Positions 27,841 to 36,385 of a stretch of 64,000 bases of DNA are shown piece by piece. A model generated the notes under the pieces. It searched no databases and was not told the origin of the DNA. It saw nothing but the letters and a program-made list of their open reading frames with translations. The stretch is from assembly GCA_964501365.1 (NCBI GenBank), contig CAZCST010000030.1, positions 62,001 through 126,000 on the forward strand, read 5' to 3'. This DNA comes from CAZAMB01 sp964501365. Its GTDB lineage: Bacteria; Planctomycetota; Phycisphaerae; UBA1845. The position numbers and the translations under genes were made by a program. How positions within the stretch are numbered: position 1 is the first letter of the stretch; each line of letters opens with the position of its first letter.

Positions 27841-28374
27841 TCAGTGTCTCGGGTTGGTCAACTCGAACTCCGTTGTGGCCGGAATGCCGTGGTACTCCAA
27901 CGGGAATTCGTAGTCCTTGCGGAGCGGGTGGCCAACCCAGTCGTCAGCGCAAAGGATTCGCCGAAGATCGGGGTGATTGCTAAACATGATCCCCATCAGG
28001 TCAAAGGCTTCTCGCTCGTGCCAATCGGCAGCCGGCCAGACATCGGCGACGGACGGAATGACGGGGTTCGTGCGATCCACCTCAATCCGCACTGCGAATC
28101 CATGCGTGCGGGTTTTCAACGTGGTGGGATTGTCGCAGGGAACGTGACACAAATCGTATACACATGCCAGCTTGTCTTCGGCCAGCAGGTCGAGCGCAGA
28201 GATACAACGCAGGAAATTCAGCCGCAGCCGCGAATCGTCTCGCAGGAATTTTGCGATTGCTGGCCACCGATCCGCAGCCACTTTCGCATATGGATGACTA
28301 CCTTCGATGGCGATTCCGAGAACGGCATCGCCCCACTTCTCCTTAAGCAACTTGCTGATTTCTTCCGGAACCAT
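27841..28374 (-). CDS. nuoC: NADH-quinone oxidoreductase subunit C (30 kDa), orphan
   Basis: 177 residues from the ATG that follows GAGGAGA at good spacing. The complex I 30-kDa signature is clear: DWHEREAFDLMGIMFSNHP then LRRILCADDW, GHPLRKDYEFP. An earlier in-frame start would add 22 residues without similarity. NuoC sits in the peripheral arm of respiratory complex I at the cytoplasmic face. No other nuo gene is in the window, which is unusual because nuoA-N are normally clustered. It ends two bases from the convergent Cys-repeat gene. Confidence 0.92.
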   Translation of the reverse strand: MVPEEISKLLKEKWGDAVLGIAIEGSHPYAKVAADRWPAIAKFLRDDSRLRLNFLRCISALDLLAEDKLACVYDLCHVPCDNPTTLKTRTHGFAVRIEVDRTNPVIPSVADVWPAADWHEREAFDLMGIMFSNHPDLRRILCADDWVGHPLRKDYEFPLEYHGIPATTEFELTNPRH

Positions 28375-28727
28375 CACGTCTCCTCTCGACCCACGCCCAT
28401 CGACATCACGACAGTATAGCAGGCCAATCCGCGAAGGCACACAACCACCACCCCATTTGCCGAGTCCAAGTCTCGATACATCGCGTATACAACGCGAGAC
28501 ATTAAGTGTTCCAGGGAAGCGGACGCGAAATCAACGGGGCTCCGAACAATATCAAGGTTCCTTGGCTTTCCTGCTCATTCGGGCGGCCGTCCGAGCCGTA
28601 TCCTCCCGAAAAGAACGGCTGATTCGCACGTTTTCTACTGGTTTTGGGAAGTGGCTCTTGTTATACTGGAATTCCTGTTGGCAGCTTTGGCGGCAGTACG
28701 AAGACTTTCTATTAGCGAGGGTGTGAT
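28375..28727. other. Divergent intergenic region between nuoC and the subtilisin-like protease gene
   Basis: 353 bases with no credible gene. It contains a 6-bp inverted repeat AGCCGT/ACGGCT near 28597-28624 and, close to the protease gene, an extended -10 promoter candidate annotated separately. The nuoC Shine-Dalgarno lies at the left end. No RNA family recognised. Confidence 0.5.
28639..28667 (+). promoter_or_regulatory. Candidate extended -10 promoter for the subtilisin-like protease gene
   Basis: TGTTATACT at 28659-28667 matches the TGn extended -10 element plus a five-of-six -10 hexamer. A weak -35 (TGGTTT) lies 17 bases upstream. The ATG is 60 bases further on, preceded by GAGGGTG. 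Confidence 0.4.
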
Positions 28728-31700
28728 ATGAAGCGGGTCACTGGAAAGAATGGAAGTACGATTCGGATATCAAGCATGTTTTTCGTTTGTGCAATCGCGT
28801 CGTTGGCGTTGCAGGCTGGCGGAGCGCCACCGATTCCGCGACTGTCGAAGGCCCCTCACCCAACTTTCACCGATCCGGAACTCTACATTCTCGACGAATT
28901 CATCGTCGTCCTGTCCCGCGACGCCCGGTCACGTATTCAGGTTTCCACCGATCAGAACAACCGGATCACGACGAACATTGCATCACTTCAGTCTCGAATC
29001 GAGACGGCCCGCGTGAAAGGATTCGAACGTGAATTCCCCGAAGCCAAACCGTATCCCGTCGGACACAAGTTCCCCGACTTGACGGGTCATTACATTGCCA
29101 AAGTTGAGGATGGGGCCGATCTCAAGACAGCGATGGACGCTTTGGCCGCCGACCCCAATGTGGAACACGTTGAAAAAATCGGCGTCCACCGGACCGACAC
29201 CAACCCGAATGACACGTTCTTCCTGGGATTCCAATGGAACATGAAAACCCCAGTTGGGATCAATGGCCCGTTTGGCATCAATGGTCCCGCAGCCTGGAAA
29301 ATTGAACATGGCAGCCCCAATGTCATTATCGGAGTCCTGGACACCGGCGTTCGCTACTTCCATAAGGACCTGGGCGGCAACGTCGCACCCTGGAGTCCGG
29401 CTGCTCCGCAAAACGTCGGCAATATTTTCATCAATCCCGGTGAAATACCCGCCAACGGAATCGATGACGACGGTAACGGTCGCATTGATGACGTGGTCGG
29501 ATACGATTTTCTCTCTTCGTCAGTGGCTACCGGCTGCACATGCAATGATTCCGATTGCAACACTCCCGACAATGAGCCCGACGATTTCAACGGACATGGG
29601 ACGCACGTTTCCGGTATTGCTGCCGCCATCACCAATAACGGGCGAGGCGTGGCCGGAACGGCTGGTGGATTTGGAACTGGCGCTGTTTCGAGTCCGGGTA
29701 ACGGCGCGAAGGTGCTCCCTTTGCGAGTCGGCTGGAACTCGACGTGCGGAGGTCTGATCAGCATGGCGGCCGCGGCGCAGGCCATGAACTACGTGGCGAC
29801 GATGGTGGATAAGGGGTATGACATCACGGCGATCAACTGTTCGTGGGGGTCGTCGAATACGGGCGGCATTGCCGCTGCCCTGGCAGCGGTGGTTGCCCGC
29901 GATGTGATGGTGGTGAAGGCCGCCGGCAACTCGAATGTCTCGACGCCTGACTTTCTCCAGACGCAACCCGGCGTCGTCAACGTTGGCGGCACCGCCCAAA
30001 ATGGAACTGGATATTCCGCCTCAAACTTCGGCCCTTGGGTGCATATTGCTGCGCCGGCCGTGGGCATCCGGAGTACGGTACGAAACTCGGCCGACCCCAA
30101 TCCGAACAACGACTACTACGCAGATTTTGACGGAACCTCGATGGCAGCCCCGCACGTATGCGGAGTCGCCGCGCTATTGGAGTCCTGTCGCCCCGACCTC
30201 TCCGTGGCGCAAAAATTGGAAGTGCTGCAGGAGACCTCGGTCCCCTATAACGACGTGCGCGACCTTGGCGACGGCATCGTCAATGCTAACAACGCCGTAC
30301 ACGCTGTCTGCCTCGAGGATCTCAAGTTCAGTCAGCCACTCACCGGTTCTGGCCAGGACATGGCCTCAAACCTCGACACCTCAGATCTGTCTCCCAGCGT
30401 AGTTCATTCGGACGATTTCATTTCCGACGGCCGGCCCATCACGAGCCTGATTTGGTGGGGAAGCGAAACGCCGGAAATCCCGGTCTTTCGAGTGGATGAT
30501 GGTGCGTCGGAGGATTCCATTGGCGTCAACGACGGTGCTGGAAACGGCGGAACTTTCGGCTGGGCGAACCGGTTCACCAATACCACTGGCGGTCCCGTAA
30601 ACATCACCACCATTCAGGTTGCGTTCGGAACTGGCAGTGGCGCCACCGGCGTGACGGTAGGAGATGCCGTGGATGCCGTAATTTGGCTTGATCCAGCGGC
30701 CACAGGAAACATGGTCAATGCCACTCCGGTGTTGCGTTGGCCGCTCCCGGGTGGAGTCCATGCCAACGATGGATCCTATGCTACTCATACCGTGCCCGGG
30801 GGCGTTGTGGTTCCGGCCGGGGCAGATTTTTATGTGGGCTGCGGCGATATTCAGACCCAAAATGATGGAGTCGTTCGGTTCCCGGCGTCTATAGACCAAT
30901 CGGCCCCCCTGGCCGTGCGTTCCTGGGCATTTTTCCCTGCAAACATTACGGATCCGTTCAGTGAAAATCTGGCAGGCCAATCCGTGAATACCATCGACGG
31001 TTTCGGAATTCCCGGCAACTGGCTCATTCGGGCCGGCGGTGATCCCGCCCCTGCGCCCGATGGATGGTTTGTGAGCTTCCATGAGCCGTTGGCGACCGGC
31101 GGCGCACCACAACAGGCCCTGGGTTTGTACTATTGCGATGAAAGCATCGTCACCAAGAAGGCCCGCAATGTCGCATCGTGTGATAGCCATCAGGTCTTCG
31201 AATATCGTTCCGATCTAGCCAATTGCTGCCTGATTCATGCCCAGCCGGATTCGCGTTCTTCACAAACCCCAGCTCAGGCCGCTGCGTTTCAGGAGGAACA
31301 GTGCTTTAAGTACGGACTCGACATCCAGGCTGTCATCGGCACTGAATACAGCGGGCCAGGATGCGTTGCTTCGTCGACGGGCCGGTCGGCAATAGGAAAT
31401 TTCTGGGGCTGGCACTCGACGACAACTGTCGTCGGCGCGTCGATCGGATTGCAGCCGGCCTTTGCCTCCACAACCACCCAGTCCGGAAGCGACTGGCTGT
31501 ACGGGCCGTGGACGCCTGCTACGCCTTCTTGCTCAGTTCCGAATCTGGCCTTTAATCTCCTGACGACAACACTGGCCGTCACCGACCCCGACGCCGATGG
31601 CAATGGACTTCCGGACGCCTGCGAAGCGCCGCCGTCTGTGCTGCCTGATCCATCCGGAATTAACAAGACCCGATTCGTTTCATTTTCGGTTCCGGCCCCG

Positions 31701-32327
31701 GCCGTCGCCGCTGGTCCCAGCACCAGCACAGCCCTTCGAGTACACCTGATTTCGCTGCATCACGTCAGCCCGCCGTACGCCGGCGGACCAAGTGTGCCGT
31801 TTACAAGTTTTGAGGGTGAATACCGCTGGGTTGGTCCGCCGGCAGTCTATTCCGAATCTACTTCTGACCCCACGCCGTTTACGGCGGCGTCCCTGCAGTG
31901 TACGCCGTACTATCAGGATTGGAGCACGATTCCCCTGTTGCACGTGACCGGAAGTGCCATCGCGCCGAGTTCCGTATTCGAAGTCGAACACGTGAGTGGA
32001 ACCTGCCTGGGAATGGAATCGACCTGTTCGGCGATCTCCGCACCACTCCAGATCTCTACGACACGCTGGGGAGATGTGGAAATTCCGTACAATCCTCCTT
32101 CGACGACTACGCAGCCGGACTTGGGCGACGTCGCGTCACTGGTGAACAAATTCAAGAGTCTTCCGGGCGCGCCGATCAAGGCGAGAGGGTTCCTCGTCGG
32201 AGACGATGCCAATGGGAATATTGCCCCGGCGACCATGAGTCTCGACTTTGGATTCAGTCATATCGCCGCCTGCGTGGACGCGTTTAAGGGCAAACCCTAT
32301 CCGCACACGATGGAAGCGTGTCCGTAA
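28728..32327 (+). CDS. Secreted subtilisin-like serine protease (S8) with C-terminal module
   Basis: 1199 residues. An N-terminal hydrophobic signal (SSMFFVCAIASLALQAGGA) is followed by an inhibitor I9-like propeptide ending near HVEKIGVH. The S8 domain has Asp205 in IIGVLDTGVRY, His290 in FNGHGTHVSGIAAA and Ser471 in FDGTSMAAPHVCGVAALL, so the triad is complete. After it come a beta domain starting DDGASEDSIG, further beta-rich sequence with Cys, and the shared C-terminal module ending EACP. Likely exported and processed at the cell surface. ATG is preceded by GAGGGTG. It stands alone on the plus strand. Confidence 0.92.
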   Translation: MKRVTGKNGSTIRISSMFFVCAIASLALQAGGAPPIPRLSKAPHPTFTDPELYILDEFIVVLSRDARSRIQVSTDQNNRITTNIASLQSRIETARVKGFEREFPEAKPYPVGHKFPDLTGHYIAKVEDGADLKTAMDALAADPNVEHVEKIGVHRTDTNPNDTFFLGFQWNMKTPVGINGPFGINGPAAWKIEHGSPNVIIGVLDTGVRYFHKDLGGNVAPWSPAAPQNVGNIFINPGEIPANGIDDDGNGRIDDVVGYDFLSSSVATGCTCNDSDCNTPDNEPDDFNGHGTHVSGIAAAITNNGRGVAGTAGGFGTGAVSSPGNGAKVLPLRVGWNSTCGGLISMAAAAQAMNYVATMVDKGYDITAINCSWGSSNTGGIAAALAAVVARDVMVVKAAGNSNVSTPDFLQTQPGVVNVGGTAQNGTGYSASNFGPWVHIAAPAVGIRSTVRNSADPNPNNDYYADFDGTSMAAPHVCGVAALLESCRPDLSVAQKLEVLQETSVPYNDVRDLGDGIVNANNAVHAVCLEDLKFSQPLTGSGQDMASNLDTSDLSPSVVHSDDFISDGRPITSLIWWGSETPEIPVFRVDDGASEDSIGVNDGAGNGGTFGWANRFTNTTGGPVNITTIQVAFGTGSGATGVTVGDAVDAVIWLDPAATGNMVNATPVLRWPLPGGVHANDGSYATHTVPGGVVVPAGADFYVGCGDIQTQNDGVVRFPASIDQSAPLAVRSWAFFPANITDPFSENLAGQSVNTIDGFGIPGNWLIRAGGDPAPAPDGWFVSFHEPLATGGAPQQALGLYYCDESIVTKKARNVASCDSHQVFEYRSDLANCCLIHAQPDSRSSQTPAQAAAFQEEQCFKYGLDIQAVIGTEYSGPGCVASSTGRSAIGNFWGWHSTTTVVGASIGLQPAFASTTTQSGSDWLYGPWTPATPSCSVPNLAFNLLTTTLAVTDPDADGNGLPDACEAPPSVLPDPSGINKTRFVSFSVPAPAVAAGPSTSTALRVHLISLHHVSPPYAGGPSVPFTSFEGEYRWVGPPAVYSESTSDPTPFTAASLQCTPYYQDWSTIPLLHVTGSAIAPSSVFEVEHVSGTCLGMESTCSAISAPLQISTTRWGDVEIPYNPPSTTTQPDLGDVASLVNKFKSLPGAPIKARGFLVGDDANGNIAPATMSLDFGFSHIAACVDAFKGKPYPHTMEACP
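31731..32327 (+). other. Shared C-terminal module, copy 2
   Basis: The last roughly 198 residues: ALRVHLISLHHV, FTSFEGEYRWVGPP, QDWSTIPLL, WGDVEIPYNPP, QPDLGDVASLVNKFK, PGAPIKAR, FSHIAACVDAFKG, and terminal Cys-Pro. Most of these blocks match copy 1 almost residue for residue, although the upstream domains of the two proteins are unrelated. Confidence 0.75.
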
Positions 32328-32353
32328 CGAAATTCCGGATGCGATGTTCGCGG

Positions 32354-32370
32354 GCTTACGAATCGTAAGC
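32354..32370. repeat. Perfect 17-bp dyad between protease and GNAT genes
   Basis: GCTTACGA-A-TCGTAAGC: two 8-bp arms with a single central base. Too tight a loop for a transcript hairpin, so more like a protein-binding operator. It lies 46 bases before the GNAT start and 27 bases after the protease stop. Confidence 0.6.
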
Positions 32371-32416
32371 TCATGGGTTGTGGCATTGGGAACGGTGACA
32401 CGGTACAAGTACGCCT

Positions 32417-32938
32417 ATGGCCCGGTGCGAGATACGCGACAGCGATCGTGAAGAAGTGGCCCGGTTCATCGAGACCCACTGGCGCAGCCGGGTGGTGATG
32501 AGCAATGGGAAGGCGTTCTATCCGCACCAGGAGCAAGGCTTTATTGAGCGGCGCAGCGGAGAGATCGTCGGCCTGCTCACCTATCATTTCGACGACGATG
32601 GCTGCATGGAAATCCTTACGCTCAACAGCACGGTGGAGGGCCAGGGCATCGGCTCTCTGCTGATGCTTAGCGCCATTGACCGGGCGAGGCAATCGGACTG
32701 CCGGAAGATCTGGCTCACCACCACCAACGATCGCTTGCGCGTCGTCGACTTTCATCAGCGGCTCGGGTTTCGCCTCACGAAGGTGAAGCTTGGGGTGGTG
32801 GACGAAGCGCGAAAAATCAAACCGCAAATTCCTCTGACCGGCGAACGCGGCGTCCCCATTCGCGATGAACTGGTCATGGAATTGGATATTGAGCCTTATC
32901 TCGATGGTGACGGCGCGTGCGCCGCGACGAATGAATAG
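32417..32938 (+). CDS. GNAT-family N-acetyltransferase
   Basis: 173 residues. The acetyl-CoA-binding motif A is VEGQGIGSLLMLSAIDRA (Gln-x2-Gly-x-Gly/Ala type), preceded by strand EILTLNST and followed by KIWLTTTNDRLRVVDFHQRL and GFRLTKV, the usual GNAT order. Acceptor substrate is unknown. ATG start without an obvious Shine-Dalgarno. A perfect dyad lies just upstream, hinting at repressor control. A stem-loop follows the gene. Confidence 0.85.
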   Translation: MARCEIRDSDREEVARFIETHWRSRVVMSNGKAFYPHQEQGFIERRSGEIVGLLTYHFDDDGCMEILTLNSTVEGQGIGSLLMLSAIDRARQSDCRKIWLTTTNDRLRVVDFHQRLGFRLTKVKLGVVDEARKIKPQIPLTGERGVPIRDELVMELDIEPYLDGDGACAATNE

Positions 32939-32984
32939 AGGCTGGTGAACTTCGCTTTGTCCAGCGTCCCCGACGCCTTATGCA

Positions 32985-33006
32985 CCTTTCAGAGGGTCCT
33001 GAAAGG
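32985..33006 (+). terminator. Stem-loop downstream of the GNAT gene
   Basis: CCTTTCAG and CTGAAAGG form a perfect 8-bp stem around a 6-base loop, 46 bases after the stop codon. There is no U-run, so it is either an imperfect terminator or an mRNA 3'-end hairpin. Confidence 0.4.
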
Positions 33007-33114
33007 GGAAGGAAAGCTGCAAAATCAACCGAATTCCTGATAATCCACCTCGCCACTTAACCTGTCCGATAATAAGGTGGGCCGTGCCAGGCCGGAATAT
33101 AAGGGGCATGTTGC

Positions 33115-34164
33115 ATGGGTGATCAACCATCGCTGACCAGCGAGGCGAAAGTTGAGCGTCGTCGTCAGCGCTCGCAAGCCATCGAGCAATTCGTGCGTGA
33201 ATATGCGCCCTGCGACAACGAAGATCTGCTGCGCGAAATGATGGTGACCATCTGCCGCCTTAGCGCCGACCGGGTGGATCGTGGGGACTTAAAGATTCTC
33301 AATACCGCCCTGAAGGAACTTCGATACGCGTTTAAGGTGTTCACGCCCTATGCGACGATTCCGAAGGTGAGCATCTTCGGATCGGCCAGAACGCCCGAAG
33401 ACAACCCTCAATATCTCGAGGCGAAAAAATTCGCGGAACTCATCGGGCGGGCCGGCTGGATGGTAATTACCGGAGCCGGCGGCGGGATCATGCGAGCCGG
33501 TCATCACGGCGCCTCGCGTGAATCGAGCTTTGGCGTATCGATCGAACTTCCCTTCGAGCAGGCGACAAATGACCTGATCGCCGACGATGCAAAACTGGTG
33601 AACTTCAAATATTTTTTCACCCGGAAGCTGATGTTCATCAAGGAGGCCGAGGCGGTCGTGCTGTTTCCCGGCGGGTTCGGGACGCAGGATGAGGGATTCG
33701 AAGCACTCACGCTCATTCAAACGGCCAAAACCACACCGATTCCCGTCGTGCTGTGCGACGCTCCCGGAGGGACCTACTGGCAGCATTGGCGCACCTACGT
33801 CAAGGCCGAGTTGCTGGGCAACAAAATGATCGATGCCGCGGACATGAACTTGTTTTTCGTCACCGATCGAGCCGAAGAAGCCGTCGCGGAAATCGTGAAG
33901 TTCTACCGCCGCTTTCATTCGATGCGTTACGTCTGGGACCAGCTGATCATTCGCATGAACTCGCCGGTTTCACAGGACTTGATCGCTGAGTTGAATCATC
34001 AATTCGCCGATATCCTGATGAATACGCCCATTGAGCAGCGAAGGGAACCGTTGCCGGAGGAACACGGCGCGTTTCCGGACAAGCCGCGACTGATCCTGAA
34101 TTTCGACAGACGAAACACGGGTCGGCTCCGCGCACTCATCAATCGAATCAATGAAACGCCGTAG
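33115..34164 (+). CDS. LOG-family (TIGR00730-type, lysine decarboxylase-like) nucleotide hydrolase
   Basis: 349 residues. A Rossmann-like core begins SIFGSARTPEDNPQY, then ITGAGGGIMRAGHHGA, and carries the family signature FPGGFGTQDEGFEALTLIQT (Pro-Gly-Gly-x-Gly-Thr-x2-Glu). Characterised LOG relatives release nucleobases such as cytokinins from ribonucleotides; true lysine decarboxylase activity is not expected. N- and C-terminal extensions of about 80 residues make it longer than the 180-200-residue LOG core. ATG preceded by AAGGGG. It precedes moxR by 73 bases and may be the first gene of that operon. Confidence 0.85.
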   Translation: MGDQPSLTSEAKVERRRQRSQAIEQFVREYAPCDNEDLLREMMVTICRLSADRVDRGDLKILNTALKELRYAFKVFTPYATIPKVSIFGSARTPEDNPQYLEAKKFAELIGRAGWMVITGAGGGIMRAGHHGASRESSFGVSIELPFEQATNDLIADDAKLVNFKYFFTRKLMFIKEAEAVVLFPGGFGTQDEGFEALTLIQTAKTTPIPVVLCDAPGGTYWQHWRTYVKAELLGNKMIDAADMNLFFVTDRAEEAVAEIVKFYRRFHSMRYVWDQLIIRMNSPVSQDLIAELNHQFADILMNTPIEQRREPLPEEHGAFPDKPRLILNFDRRNTGRLRALINRINETP

Positions 34165-34237
34165 TGGCAAGAGGCAAATGGAAATAGGACAGCATCCGGA
34201 TGACAATGACGGCCTGGCCGGCCGAAGAGGGAAACGT

Positions 34238-35329
<1,092 letters not shown>

Positions 35330-35335
35330 AGGACA

Positions 35336-35360
35336 GGGTTTGAGGGTATAGGGTATAGGG
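35336..35360 (+). promoter_or_regulatory. Predicted G-quadruplex between moxR and the DUF58 gene
   Basis: Four GGG runs separated by TTTGA, TATA and TATA loops, satisfying the G3+N1-7 rule, starting seven bases after the moxR stop. Another GGG run lies within the moxR end. In mRNA it could affect stability or translation between the operon genes; this is untested. Confidence 0.5.
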
Positions 35361-35440
35361 AGTGGAATTTGAATATCTATCGCTGACGATTTGCCCCCGC
35401 GGCACCTAACCCCTTCGCCGATTCCCAAACCCTTCGACTT

Positions 35441-36385
35441 ATGGAACATACCCAGCACGATTATCGCAAATATCTGGACCCGCAAACGCTCGCGAAGATC
35501 AGCGGGCTGGAGCTTCGCGCAAGGCTGATCGTCGAGGGGTTCTTCACTGGCATTCACCACAGTCCGCATCGGGGCCTCTCCGTCGAATTTGCAGATCATC
35601 GCGTATACACGCAAGGCGACGATTTGCGGCATATCGATTGGCGCGTGTTTGGCCGCACGGACAAGTATTACATCAAGGAATACGAGCAGGAAACCAACCT
35701 GAACGTGATGCTCGTGGTCGATTGCAGCGAGTCGATGAGCTACCGTTCGCAGGGTACGGCATTGAGCAAGCACGAGTATGCCACGTCGCTGGCTGCGGCG
35801 GTTGCCTATCTGACGCTGCAACAACAGGACTCAGTGGGACTGGCCTTGTTTGACGAAAGGGTCACAGAGTTTCTCAAACCCGCCAATAACGCCCACCACT
35901 GGAAAAACCTGGTGCGTGAGCTCGACGGACGAACCGGACCGTCGAAAACGTCCATCGGGCGGGTCCTGCTGGAATTGGCCGAGCGGCTCAACCATCGACT
36001 TCTGATCCTGCTCATCAGCGACTTGTTCGATACGCCCGAGTCGATCCTGAAAGGACTCAAGCACCTCCGCTTCCGCAAGCACGAAGTCATCGTCTGGAAC
36101 ATCTGGGATCTTGCGGAATTGACGCTGCCGTTTCACGGGCCGGTGCAGTTTGAAGGCCTTGAACAATCGGGCCGCATTCTGGTTGATCCGCGTACGCTGC
36201 AAGCCCGGTATGTCGACGAAGTGCAGAAATTTCAACATCAACTTCGGGCCGGTTGCGGCCAAATGCTGATTGACTACATGGTTTTCCACAGCGGGATGCC
36301 TCTCGACGGCGCCCTGAGCGGCTACCTGGCGACGCGAAGCGCACGACTTCGCCAGCGCTCTTCCCGCGTACTGGGTGGGGGTTGA
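35441..36385 (+). CDS. DUF58 domain protein (MoxR-associated)
   Basis: 314 residues. The DUF58 core is GDDLRHIDWRVFGRTDKYYI followed by KEYEQETN and then a VWA-like strand LMLVVDCSESM with a DxSxSM metal-binding motif. Family members cooperate with MoxR ATPases and Bat-type membrane VWA proteins. No clear membrane helix, so cytoplasmic. Lies 111 bases after moxR with the G-rich segment between. The stop overlaps the start of the BatA-like gene (TGATG), so translation is coupled. Confidence 0.92.
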   Translation: MEHTQHDYRKYLDPQTLAKISGLELRARLIVEGFFTGIHHSPHRGLSVEFADHRVYTQGDDLRHIDWRVFGRTDKYYIKEYEQETNLNVMLVVDCSESMSYRSQGTALSKHEYATSLAAAVAYLTLQQQDSVGLALFDERVTEFLKPANNAHHWKNLVRELDGRTGPSKTSIGRVLLELAERLNHRLLILLISDLFDTPESILKGLKHLRFRKHEVIVWNIWDLAELTLPFHGPVQFEGLEQSGRILVDPRTLQARYVDEVQKFQHQLRAGCGQMLIDYMVFHSGMPLDGALSGYLATRSARLRQRSSRVLGGG

